Positions 9,573 through 20,090 of a stretch of DNA of 32,404 bases are shown here, piece after piece. The stretch comes from Evernia prunastri (lineage: Eukaryota; Ascomycota; Lecanoromycetes; Lecanorales; Parmeliaceae): assembly GCA_003184365.1 (NCBI GenBank), contig NKYR01000221.1, positions 1-32,404 on the forward strand, read 5' to 3'. Made by a program: the position numbers and the translations under genes. The notes beneath the pieces are model-generated. The model searched no databases. It was not told the origin of the DNA and saw only the letters and a program-made list of their open reading frames with translations. Numbering within the stretch: the first letter of the stretch is position 1; each line of letters starts with the position of its first letter.

Positions 9573-11478
9573 ATGGATACTCATACCGAAACGAAGGACG
9601 GGGAGAAGGAAGCCAAAGCCGTCAACGATGGTGTCACGAGAACAATGTCCGTTGATGACGAGTTGCTCGAACAGCTTGGGCATATGCAGGAGCTGCGCAG
9701 AGAATTCTCTGTCTGGTCCTTGGGATCACTCTGCCTTCGTCTCATGGCGACCTGGGAGGCACTGTCCAGTGTGGTTGCAGCTAGGCTTACCAATGGCGGA
9801 GCTCCTTGTCTGTTGACTGTTCTACAATTAGTTTGTCCCCAACTGCTTTCAAAGCCTTTGACAGACTATTGACCATGGGAAATACAGATAGAATTATATC
9901 GTTCAGCTCACTCAGTGAAATTGCATCTATATATCCCACTGCAGGAGGTATTATCTGCTACCCTGCTAGATAATTCCGCCGTTAAACTTTCGTAGGGCAG
10001 TATCACTGGGTTGCAGCATTGGCACCGAAATCATCGCGGTCTGCGGCGTCATGGTTCACTGGCTGGATCTCAATCGGAGGTCAGATTGTGTTGAGTGCTT
10101 CTGCTGCATTCGCGGGCGGTCTACAACTTCAAGGCCTCATCACTCTCAATCACCCAGACACCTAGTTTCCGCAGAGATGGCAAGGAATACTGTTCTATTG
10201 GTTGGTGCTGGTGTACTCCGCCGCATCGAACAATGAGTTATGTTTTCGAGCCATTGCTACCTGATTTGTTTCATTTTGAGTTGTGAGATATGTCGTAGAA
10301 GTCAAATACTCTCGGGACATGATTCACGACTTCAAGAAAGTTGATCTTAGAAAAGATACGCTGACTTCGAAAATTATAGAGTTCGAGACTCAGAGCTTCT
10401 ATCAACAGCGAATTTGACTTTAGACATTTAGTGATCATATCGTCGCTTTCTACAACGTATTATGCTAATTGATTTAGGGATTCTTCAAATTGTCGGATTC
10501 TTTGTCGTTATCGGTCGTACTCTATGTTATGTTGATCAAATATAGCGCGGAATTTGTCTTCGTCGATTTCTCAAATACAAGCGACTGATTCATTAATAAA
10601 GTCTCGTGACTGATGGGCCTGATTAGCACGGTCTATCCTTTCCTTGGGTATGCTATTCCCTCGAATTGAGATAACGTCCGACCTTCTACTAATCAGTGAC
10701 GCACAGCTACGACGCAGCCTGCCATTTAGCGGAAGAAATGGTTAATCCTCGTCGCAACGTCCCTATCGCTATGCTAGGTAGAGTAGTTGTGAATGGCGTT
10801 CTTGGGTTCGTCTACTGTCTGGTGCTTCTCTTCTCTCTGGGGGATCTGCATTCCATCCTCGTCTCACCAACTGGATTCCCGTTTATGCAACTCTTCGAGA
10901 ACACTACCAGGAGCGTGGCTGGAGGCACAATGCTCTCCTTAATTGTGTCGCTTGTCGCAGTAGCAGCGAATGCTGCAGGCCTTACGTCAGTCTCGCGGAC
11001 AACTTGGGCTTTTGCACGCGACAAAGGAGTTCCATTCGACACATATTTTGCACACGTCAGCACAGGACAACAGATACCTGTCCGTATGGTCGCCCTCATC
11101 AGCATACTCGAAGCTCTGCTAGGGTTGCTCTATTTGGGAAGCACTACTGCCTTCAACGCCGTGCTTTCCATGGCCATCCTCGGAATGTACACCTCCTATC
11201 TGCTTCCAATTATCTTCATGCTGTTACGCCGCTACAGGAAACCTACCAGCGTACCCCGCGGAGTATTCCGATTGGGTCACGTAGGCGGAAACATCGCCAA
11301 CATTGCATTAGTCGTCTGGCTTATCTTTGCCATGATCTTCAGCACGTTTCCTAGCTACGAGCCTGTGAACGCTCAGAACATGAACTACAGTGTTGTGGTC
11401 ATGTCCGGGTGGTTGGTCTGTGGAGTAGCGTTTTACTATACAGGAGGAAATGACCTTATGTGGAACCATCGAACGTAG
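9573..11478 (+). pseudogene. APC-superfamily amine/choline/GABA-type permease, disrupted
   Basis: Fungal APC transporter of about 12 membrane helices that would import amines, choline, GABA or amino acids. Recognisable blocks: QELRREFSVWSLGSLCL, TWEALSSVV, NGGAPCL, SLSEIASIYPTAGG, QYHWVAALAP, SWFTGWISIGGQIVL, STVYPFLG, YDAACHLAEEM, AANAAGLTS and AFNAVLSMAILGMY. Introns at 9948-9995 and 10648-10706 fit phase; a degenerate one may span about 10283-10477. Lesions: loss of frame right after GGAPCL (about 9810), TAG at 10163-10165, loss of frame near 10230, one extra base near 10513, and TGA at 10586-10588 and 10607-10609 where family members usually have Trp. From 10707 to the stop the frame is open for 257 codons. 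The N- and C-terminal thirds are well kept while the middle is badly worn. Substrate cannot be decided; the neighbouring amine oxidase suggests an amine. Confidence 0.82.
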
Positions 11479-11880
11479 CGATCTTCTGAAGAATGCTTAA
11501 TTTGTTGGATAGCAAAGTGGCGTTTCGAGGAGGGTTTGAAGAAGAGAATTCGAAGAGTTCTCTGTGTGCGACTTAATCTAAGCATGTGCAAGGAGACTTC
11601 CGACCTTTTTCAGACCTGCTTGAAAGGACTCTCGAAAAGGCTCATGTTGTATGACGACTTATACGCTAATCGAGGACGCTAGAATTTCCAACCACTAAGT
11701 CGATTTCAGGTAGCATCTAGAGGCTTGCATTTGCGTAAGAGTTGGCGAGGCGTGGGCTGAGGAGCAATGCTCATGTCAGCCAGGACGTGAGAAAGCAAGG
11801 TCATTGATATTTTTCTAGAAAGGACAAGTAAGCTATCGATCAACGCGGCTCACCATTGTCGTGATTGATCCCTGAGGCGA
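11479..11880. other. Intergenic, convergent 3' flanks
   Basis: Lies between the 3' ends of the permease pseudogene (+) and the next gene (-). No gene, repeat or RNA was seen. Confidence 0.4.
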
Positions 11881-12472
11881 TTATCGAACCCGCTTATACA
11901 GCACTTGCTGTTCGGATCTTGAGCTTCTCTGAGAGCCATTTTTGCTCGAGGACGAAGTTGCTTTGGGCGAAGTTGTGTGCGCATAAGATGACGAATATAT
12001 AGCATAAGCTGGCGAGAAGGAGCTTGGGGTGTCTGGCTTGTCCGTTCTCAAACCAGAGTTGTACTCCAAACCATAGAGAGGAAAGAGTACATGCTTTGCC
12101 ATAAAGAGCAATGTATGGCCAACCCCCCCTCCCTGAGCTCGAAAAGAGAAATGTAAGCATCTATTATAGATGAACGGATAGACAGATGAAAGCGACAGTA
12201 CGTACGTATCCGTATCGACTATTATACAAATGTTGGTAAATATTTTTTCCTTGAACTCCGAATGTTTCGAGCCATCTCTTCTCGGTAACATCATATAAGC
12301 CTTCGCCGTCGACGAGTACTCTCCTGGCCTGTAATTCCGCCTCGCCTGTATTGCAGTGTTGATCTAAGGCTTGAAATATCTTGTTGAGGTAATGTCGCAC
12401 CTTCAGGACGCTTGCGTGGGGTGATGGTGGGTCGGGGCGTAGATATGATGGTTGCTCGGTTTTTGAAGCCAT
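11881..12472 (-). CDS. Hypothetical protein, 172 aa
   Basis: Exons 12472-12206 and 12132-11881 join in phase 0 across a 73-base intron (GTACGT...CAG). The start MASKTEQPSYLRPDPPSPH is the first ATG in frame. The N-terminal half is ordered-looking and helical (HASVLKVRHYLNKIFQALDQ, then a stretch rich in Glu/Leu). A Gly run encoded by the G-rich acceptor region follows, then a short hydrophobic patch (HTLLFMAKHVLFPLYGLEY) and a Ser/Thr/Lys-rich tail. I do not recognise the family. Codon use and the clean splice sites support a real gene. It is transcribed away from STU1, and the tandem repeat lies in the region between them. Confidence 0.6.
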
Positions 12473-13147
12473 GACTACCGAGTGCGCTTGAGTGGGATGA
12501 TGTAGATGGTTGCTCTACTGCGTTTATATATGAGGGTAATTATTAGGGTACGGCTACAGGTACATCGCCTTATGCTACATTGGCATCCCCACCATCTCAT
12601 CTACATTTCAAGAAAAGGTCCACCGCACTAAGCTACAGGGCTACCTCGTCAACCTCTCTAGGATGGAGCTGCGGGGGTAAATTGATCGCAGTGTAGGAAG
12701 CTCTCTAGGGTGAGAGCCCCGTGGGTAAATGACTCGCAGGGTAGAAAGCTGTAGGAATAACAGCTCTCTAGGGCGAAAATCCTCGAGATAAATCGATCGT
12801 AGAGTAGAAAGTTCTTGAGAGTGAGAGTCTTCGAAGAAAAATTGATCGTAGGGTAGAGGCAGGAAAAAAGGGTTGATAGAGGACTGTTTGGTCGTTGTTG
12901 AACACCGTACCCTATAGGTTACCTTACTCGCAAGCGGACACTAAAAGCGGACACTAAAATTTGTTGCTTTCAAAACATTGCGCGACCCCCAAGTAGACAC
13001 CCCAAGTACTCTTATAAGGTAAGGTACCTACTCTTCAAGTACCTACCCCAGGAGACCCAAGACAGCTTGGAGCGCTACACCCGAATCTCCAGCAAGTCTC
13101 CATCAACACAACTTGAATTCCAATTCTTACTCCATACCCTTTACGAC
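12473..13147. other. Intergenic between hypothetical gene and STU1
   Basis: Holds the tandem repeat described separately and a 13-base direct duplication (agcggacactaaa twice) at 12933-12958. There are several ggtacc/aggtac elements near 13015-13050, about 100 bases upstream of the STU1 start. The bases from about 13067 to 13147 are open in frame with STU1 but are read here as leader. Confidence 0.5.
12654..12858. repeat. Degenerate tandem repeat, four units of about 48 bases
   Basis: Units begin at 12654, 12701, 12764 and 12812. The first three start with ctctctagg, share a central gtaaat/ataaat, and end with a gtag-aag-like tail; the fourth starts ttcttgag. A 15-base spacer separates units 2 and 3. 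Units 3 and 4 have A or T at many positions where units 1 and 2 have C or G (for example tcgcag becoming tcgtag), as expected from C-to-T wear. Confidence 0.7.
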
Positions 13148-16100
13148 ATGGAGACCCTAGCTAGCAGTACACTCACTGCCTTGAAAAGCACTGCACCTAT
13201 CGATACCAAGCTCAAGCATTTGACAGAACTCAAGGCCGAGATCAAGCACCGTCACTGTCCGGAACATGCTGTCTCACCACTCTTCGATGCGATTCGCATC
13301 TCCCTTGCTACACCACACCTCACAGATGCCGCTTTCTCCATCCTTGGTCACCTCATGAAACGCTTGGAGTTACAGGACCAGGACTCGCTTCTCCAAGCAC
13401 AAGGGCTCAAAACCTATCCGTCACTGCTCGAGCGTCTCGCGGACCAAAAGGATCGCATTCGACATAGAGCGCTGCAAGCCTTCACTGACTTTCATTCTGT
13501 TGCTGCATCGGATGTCGAGCAATTTGTACGGGACAATGTTTTGACCAATCGACATCCAAAGACAAAAGAAGCTGGGATGCAATGGGTCCTCAGTGTAAGT
13601 GCTTCTTTCCCCGTCTTCTAACATATGCTCATCGGCTCTAGATCCGCACAGAAAAGAACATACCATTTCGAACCTTCGTGCCCAATATTGTGTGCTGTCT
13701 TGAAGACGCTGATGGAAGCGTTCGACGAATCGCACAGACTACGCTTATCGAATTATTCCAGTGAGTGCCTATAGCTGCGTCTCGACCTTTACTGTGACTG
13801 TCGCTGACAGCTGCGTAGGAATGCTGCAATCAATGGAACGAACGACCTTCAGAAACATCTTCAACAGCGCAATGTCCGGAAATCAATAGTTGACCACATA
13901 CTATCCGAGCTCGGACTTACTACTCATGAGGAGATCGAATCCGCTCCGCCAACACAGGCGCGAGACGGTGAACTTCCGAAACAGACACAATTTCTCGGCA
14001 GCAGCACCGCAAGCGATCCGCCGCTTGATGCCCCGCCAATGTCAGTATCTGAACAAGAAGCTGTACAGCTGGATCCTCTGTACATTGAAAACCACAGGGA
14101 TCTCGAAGAAATGTTCCGTGATATGCATCCAATCTTCGAGGGCAAGGAGTCCGAGCAAAACTGGCTCAAACGGGAGAAGAGCATATTGAAGTTAAGAAAG
14201 ATAACGAAAGGCAATGCCTTTCAGGATTTCGCTACAGTCTACCTAGCTGGTATCAAAGGACTCCTCGACGGCATTCTGAAGACTGTGAATTCCTTGAGAA
14301 CAACCGTATCCACAATTGGCTGCCATTTGGTACAAGACTTGGCTCGAGTTGCCGGCTGTGGTCTTGATAGCATGGTCGAAATTCTTCTTCAAAACTTGAT
14401 CAAGCTTTGTGCGAACACAAAGAAAATTACAGCAGCAAAAGGTAACGACACGGTGTCCGCCATCATGGCCAATGTGACTTTCCACAGTCGACTTACCCAA
14501 CATATTTTCAGCGCTTGCCAGGACAAGAACGTGCAACCTAGAAGTTTTGCCTGTGGATGGCTCAAGCTCATCATCAATAAGCACGGACACCATAAGCACG
14601 TCGTCGAGCACGCTGGAGGGTTGGAATGGATTGAGAAGTGTCTGAGAGCTGGTCTAGGCGACCGAGACCTAAAAGTGCGTGAAAGCATGCGACCGACGTA
14701 CTGGGCGTTTGCTCGCCTTTGGCCTGAGAGGTCCGAAGTGTAGGTTTAATATCTAGTCTTGCGCACCAGATTTCGTTGCTAATGCGTTTTCTAGTATAAT
14801 GTCCAATCTCGACAAGAAACAGCAAGATCTTTTGATAGAAGATCCATCAAACCCAATCCCACACAAGATTTCTGCAACGCACACTACTGCCGCAGGTGCT
14901 AAACCCGGGTTCTCTCATAGCACTACGTCAGTACCAGCTAGACCTTCTATCAAAGAGACCATTGCGGCACAAAAGAAGGCAAAGCTAGCAGGCAAACATC
15001 TTCCCGAACGTCCTGGATCGGCCGAACCTTTTGGTTCACCCAAGAAATCTGTATTGCCGCCTAGCCTGGGGAGACCAGTAACTGCTATGTCAGCAGCCTC
15101 CCGAAACGTGTCTACGACATCGATTGGCACGTTATCCTCCGCGCCAGTGCGCCCACGACGGAGAGCAGAGGTAGCCCGCCCGGCTACCGCAGATCCCTAC
15201 TCTACCAGGAAACCAACAAGAACAGAAACGCCACCAAGAAGTCCTGCAGTGAGTCCTGTCAAGAGACCGAAGACCCCCGCAAACGCCGCAAGCACCATTA
15301 AGCTGCGCCCTACGAAAATTGGTAGCCCTGCAAGTACCGGCTCCGTCAGAATTGATACATCAAAGAAAGCTGGCCTAGTTAACTTGAAAGCCCAGCCCCA
15401 ATATAGCCCTACGAAAGCAGCAGAAGATTTCACCATGGTTATGCCCAGCATGCATGGGGCAAGATCGAACCCCGGCGACTTTATGCCCCCACTCCAAGCG
15501 CCTATTGAGGTGAAGTCTACTTCATCACCAAATATGCCACGTGCCGAAGATCCATTTATGCCTACCAACCTTGAGAATACCCGATCATCGCCAAGTCCAA
15601 GGAAGTACCTCAAACAGAACGGTTCCGCATTATCGGTCAATGGACATGGAGGTGACAAGTCCAACGCAACTCCCACAAAGCTGGCCACTGAACATGACCA
15701 ACCAACGATGAATGGGTCCAACAGCCAAAGAATATCGATGAGTCCAAGAGCTATTGGATCAAGGAAAGAGAATCTGACCTTGAGAACCTCATATTTTCAG
15801 GAACAAAGGCCGCTCCAGGTTTACGAGGATCCTGTGCTTGACAACAGCAATAGGACATTATCCCCTCCGCCACTAGCCCATACCCCAGGAGCCCTTGAAG
15901 AGCTTCCAGTGAACGAGCCAGCAAAACAACATCGCCAGGTATTTAATCATCAACTCTTAGCGGAGGAACCCGCCAGTCCTGAATACCACCAGAAGTGGTT
16001 AGCCGTCGAAGCAGCGGAGAGACGGCGGGTCAGCAACTCAGAAAACATAGACGATCCCCGGCTTGTACGCAAAATATTAGACAGCGGGATCGTCCGCGTC

Positions 16101-16811
16101 CAGTCAAGAAACTTGGATGTTCACGGATTTCGGAAGCTTCAAGCGCTGATCCGTACCTCAAGAGAGTCAATCTGGGAAGGCGGCTACAAATTCGACGAGC
16201 TAGTCCTCCCACTCTTCGAATACCTCGAGACGCCTAACGACGAATCAACGCTTCGCAGAGGCAAAGCGCAGGATTTGAAGACGCAGGTACTGGTTACGAT
16301 ACGACTCTTGCTGCAACATCAGCCGAAATACTTCTACACCTACCATCCGCGCGCACTTACCGCTGTCCTTGCGGCTCGCAAGCATTACAGCAGCACATCC
16401 CACATTGTCTGCGGTCTCGAAGAGACGGCCGAGTCTATCGTTCATCAGTGTGACCCGTCTCCCTGCATTGACTCTGTCCTAGATCTATTGGAGACAGAAC
16501 ATGCCGAAGGCGCCGAGACCGACACTGTTTTCATGGGACTGTATGTCCTAGCTGGCTTACTACACCGTGGCCAAGAGATTGGAAAACCCCTTGATCTGGG
16601 TGAAGAACAAGAGGTGAGACTGGGCAGGCTGGGTGCGAGGTGTTTGTCAGATACGAATTCTGATATACGACGCGCTGTGATCGAATTCGTGCTTGAGCTG
16701 TACGATACTGTGGATCAGGAAAGATTTTGGGGCCTCGTGATGGGTGCGAAGGAGGATCATCGCAGCTTGATCACATACTATTTGGCGAGAAAGAGGGCTG
16801 CTATGCAGTAA
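13148..16811 (+). CDS. STU1: STU1/CLASP-family microtubule-associated protein
   Basis: Exons 13148-13594, 13642-13760, 13819-14739 and 14795-16811 join in phase and give 1167 residues, close to the size of fungal STU1. The introns are 47, 58 and 55 bases with good donors. STU1 binds microtubule plus ends and stabilises the mitotic spindle and kinetochore fibres. Layout: N-terminal HEAT/TOG array (residues 1 to about 215, starting METLASSTLTALKS), a second CLASP_N/TOG domain (about 263-500, with LYIENHRDLEEMFRDM and RPTYWAFARLWPE), a basic Ser/Pro-rich linker of about 370 residues with many SP and TP sites (microtubule binding, likely phosphorylated), and a C-terminal HEAT-like domain (about 890-1167). 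An upstream in-frame codon at 13067 is not ATG, so the ATG at 13148 is chosen. No lesions are seen, in contrast with the genes to the left. Confidence 0.92.
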
Positions 16812-17102
16812 CGCATGTTTGATGACGGAAGATTTCTGGTTCTTTTGGGCTTCAAGCCTTTCATTTCAGCGATGGCGCTAGTGGCTGTCATTGTAGTTTG
16901 TGTACAAGCACAGTGTATTAGTTGCGCAGACTAAAACCTCGAATAAATGTTCGTTCTACGATATAGATTTGCGCTCAGCTATGTGGTGTAGCAATATATT
17001 TCACAAACAGATCCTTACAACTACGAAGGTTCCCTTTTCCGCGTAGCTGAATGTTAAGCCGCAACATCAGCAGAGGTAAAAGGACAGTCCGCGAAGAGAG
17101 AC

Positions 17103-17508
17103 TCAGAAGTTTCTATCTTTTGGAGGATCGCACCCCGACCCTGTGAATCTATTCGCGCTTGTCAAGTCACCAAAATGGTCAAAAGAAGGAGTAGGGTGCA
17201 AAGCACCACCCATGTTGAGGACATGACGCGTAGGGATAGCTCCAACGGGATCCGCAACAGCGTATTCAATCAACGGCAAGGTGTATGCTTTAGCAAGCCT
17301 TTCCTTCACTGTCGTTGAAAACGATACAAAAGACAGAGATCAGCGTATTGACGTTTTGACACAGCATATAATTCCGCCAGAATTTGAAACCTATGATGCC
17401 CCACAACAGTGAAATGTGAATGGCATAAGCTGCCTTTACAGTGCCACCAAGCAGGGAGCCTTCCCATATCCCTTCTGCCGAGCTTGAAGTATTTGTATCA
17501 ATCATCAA
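17103..17508 (-). CDS. Hypothetical small protein, 107 aa, possible single membrane helix
   Basis: Exons 17508-17391 and 17308-17103 join in phase across an 82-base intron (GTTTCA...CAG, a weak donor). A further likely intron (GTAAGC...TAG, 17582-17539, 44 bases) sits in the 5' leader, which contains no upstream ATG in the preceding exon. The product starts MMIDTNTSSSAEGIWEG and has a hydrophobic stretch KAAYAIHISLLWGIIV (about residues 25-41). The rest is polar, with VGAIPTRHVLNMGG. I do not recognise a family. It is convergent with STU1. The two consistent introns make it more than chance, but the weak donor keeps confidence modest. Confidence 0.45.
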
Positions 17509-17582
17509 TTCATCGATTCATCACGGTCAGACGCGCTTCTACAAACGCAGTCAGCAGCGCTACATAGTAGCGTCGTGCTTAC

Positions 17583-20090
17583 CTTAGTCTGTCCAATGTG
17601 CAACACCCGCTAGCAGATTGGACCTGTTACTTTTAGGAAATGCTTGCGGGCCGCGATTTCTATTGATTATCGACGTTGGATACCTAGAACTTTGAAATCC
17701 AGATCTTATCAACATCTTCACCTTATCGAGATTCTCCTCTGGCGAGTCGCTGGCGCAAATTTTTTATCTTACCTAGACCCTGTCCAGCAAACGAAAGAAC
17801 GATTGACTGTGAGCGACGGCGGCGGCAAGCGAGGTTTTTCCCAGGGACGGGCTGGAGATGCAACATTGGGCAGCGTGTTTCAAAGCAACGGTGTTTCTGA
17901 GAGAAGCATAGGGCCGTGAAAGCTTGACTGGTCGAGCATCCTTCCGGGCAAGCCTTTTGGAGGATTTGGATCAGCAAAAGAAAACGGCAGGCTGCAGGTG
18001 ATTGGTCAGATTACTCTACTGTGCTGCGTGCAGTAGTGGGTAGGTAGCTATGGGATTTGAGGGTGAGGCTGAGAGAAATAGGAGGCATGATGCATGCATG
18101 ATGTCTGCACGCTGCATATAAGGGATTGAGGAAGGATATCACTGCAAGTGCAACTGTACAAAGGTAAGGTTTAGGCAAGTGCAAGGCAAGGCAAGGGGTT
18201 TCTGGGAGATGATGTTTGGAAGGTTTGGGCCGTAATCAGGCCCCACGTAAACCCCCGCTAGTCGCTGACTCGCTACCTGCATAAAGAACTTTGGGGGCGT
18301 GTAATAAAGGGTGAGAGGGCCCCTGATTCCTGCAGACACACTGAAGAAAGTACCTTACTGACTGTCAGGGCCCAGGACTGGGATTGCGGGGTCTCGGGGA
18401 AGTACAGATTATAGTAGCGTACTACAGGGTACAGACTACAGAGTACAGACAGCGCATTATTACTTTATTATTCCTTGTTATCATCATGATTAATTGTGAT
18501 GTACGAGTACCTATTTGGCTTTTTTTTATCAATTTGAAACAATCCTACCGAGGTAGTAGTGTGTGGTGAGACTTCCTTTCCGTCCACGTCCAGCGAAAGA
18601 AAAGAGGTCACGCGGCGTCCACTTTTTGGCTGAACCTGACAAGTTTGCTACGTATATGTGTATATGTGTAACTTGGATAGGAGTCGAAAAGGAAAGGAAA
18701 GGAAAAGAAAGGAACAATAATGCCTTGGTTGTACTCCAATCGATAAAGTACCTACAGGCTACCGTACTGTAATCAAAAGAAACATGTCCTGAAGTTGAAA
18801 GTTGAAGTTGAAGTTGAAGTTGAGTGTCAAAGAACGCCCAGGAATGGAGTCGCCGTTAGATATGCGTTTCAGCCTGGCTGCGCACGTTTGAATCTCAGAA
18901 CGTTTAGAATCAGAGCTTGTACATACAACCATCAAAAATGATAAAACGATTGATGCGTCCAACCCCTCTAAGCGAGTTATCTCAGGTACTGTGTCCTATG
19001 TCTGTAGGTAAAAGTAGTTGGTGTTAAGTCGTCGGCACGGCCGTAAAAACAGTTCCAGAGTACTGTGCTTCAATTCTCAAACTTCCCTCCCGGCGAACTA
19101 CTTTTTGGTGAACGATACTTAGGTCCCTACGATATTACATATTACATACTTATTACTCTAGTGAAAAAGGGAGGAGGGTCCCTCAAGGAAAACGAACCCA
19201 AACTTCAAAGGGTTATCGCCCTTGAAAAACGCACTAGCCACACATCTTCTTCGGGCTCTTGACATAGTTAATTGCCTTAACTTAGGTACCCTGAACCTCT
19301 GAATATCACTGGCACCCCCCCCCCCCCAAAGACCCAGTAATCATACTGACATAACTAACTAACTAACAACGACACCGACAAACATTATTAATCATCATCC
19401 TTCATCCTCCCCTACACTCTTCGTCCTTACACACTCCCCCCCCCCATACGCTCTAGCTCCCCAGTATATAATCCTGAAACACCACTGCCGAGAGAGGAAG
19501 AGAGAGTGGAGAGCCCATTGGCCGAGTCCGAACTTCCCGAGGGGGTTCCGGACCTCCAAATCTTTTCTCCGTTCATTCGCTCGCTCAACAGATATAATAA
19601 TCACAACCAAACCGATCTTCATCTACGGTATCCCATTGCGCTTTGACTGCTGGACGGTCTGACTGGACGACCTTTTGGGAAGCTGCGAGGCATACGCCCT
19701 ACATCATCTCATTACAGCTTTCTGCGCGCTGCCCTGGTCAGAGCTTAGGCTATCCACTCATTTCGCTCCGCTTGTCGCTCGCGGTTGTGCATGTACCTGT
19801 CAGCCAACATCCAATCCCCATCATACGCGCACCATCAACCGAATCGGCAGTCCACTAGGCTTGCCTTACCCCCCAAAAAAGACCGACACTTCGACTGTTT
19901 GGGGCCTGGTTTCTCGCAAAGGCCAAGGCATATCATTTTCCAGTTGGATGGTTCTGGGCAGGTCTGGCCTATGTTCCTTGAATAGAGCTAGTGGGAAGGG
20001 ATCAAACGTCCTATCGATACGATACGCTGGCCCTGACGTCTGCTGTCGATTGCCACAGCAGAGTTGGGTTCCGGCAACCCAGGCCTTTTG
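17583..20090. other. Long non-coding stretch upstream of the RhoGAP gene
   Basis: About 2.5 kb without a recognisable gene. It is rich in low-complexity DNA: gcaagg repeats near 18178-18196, a GAAGTT hexamer run at 18791-18823, a run of 13 C at 19315-19327, an ACTA run near 19350-19368 and 10 C at 19436-19445. The pyrimidine-rich strand just before 19450 resembles the CT tracts that precede fungal transcription starts, so a leader of about 600 bases for the RhoGAP gene is possible. No RNA gene was found. Confidence 0.45.
18791..18823. repeat. GAAGTT hexanucleotide microsatellite
   Basis: Four consecutive near-perfect copies plus one imperfect copy of gaagtt. It lies outside any gene. Confidence 0.8.

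Noticed and set aside
10370..10400. tRNA B-box-like gttcgagac
   Set aside because: No matching A box, acceptor stem or T stem around it.
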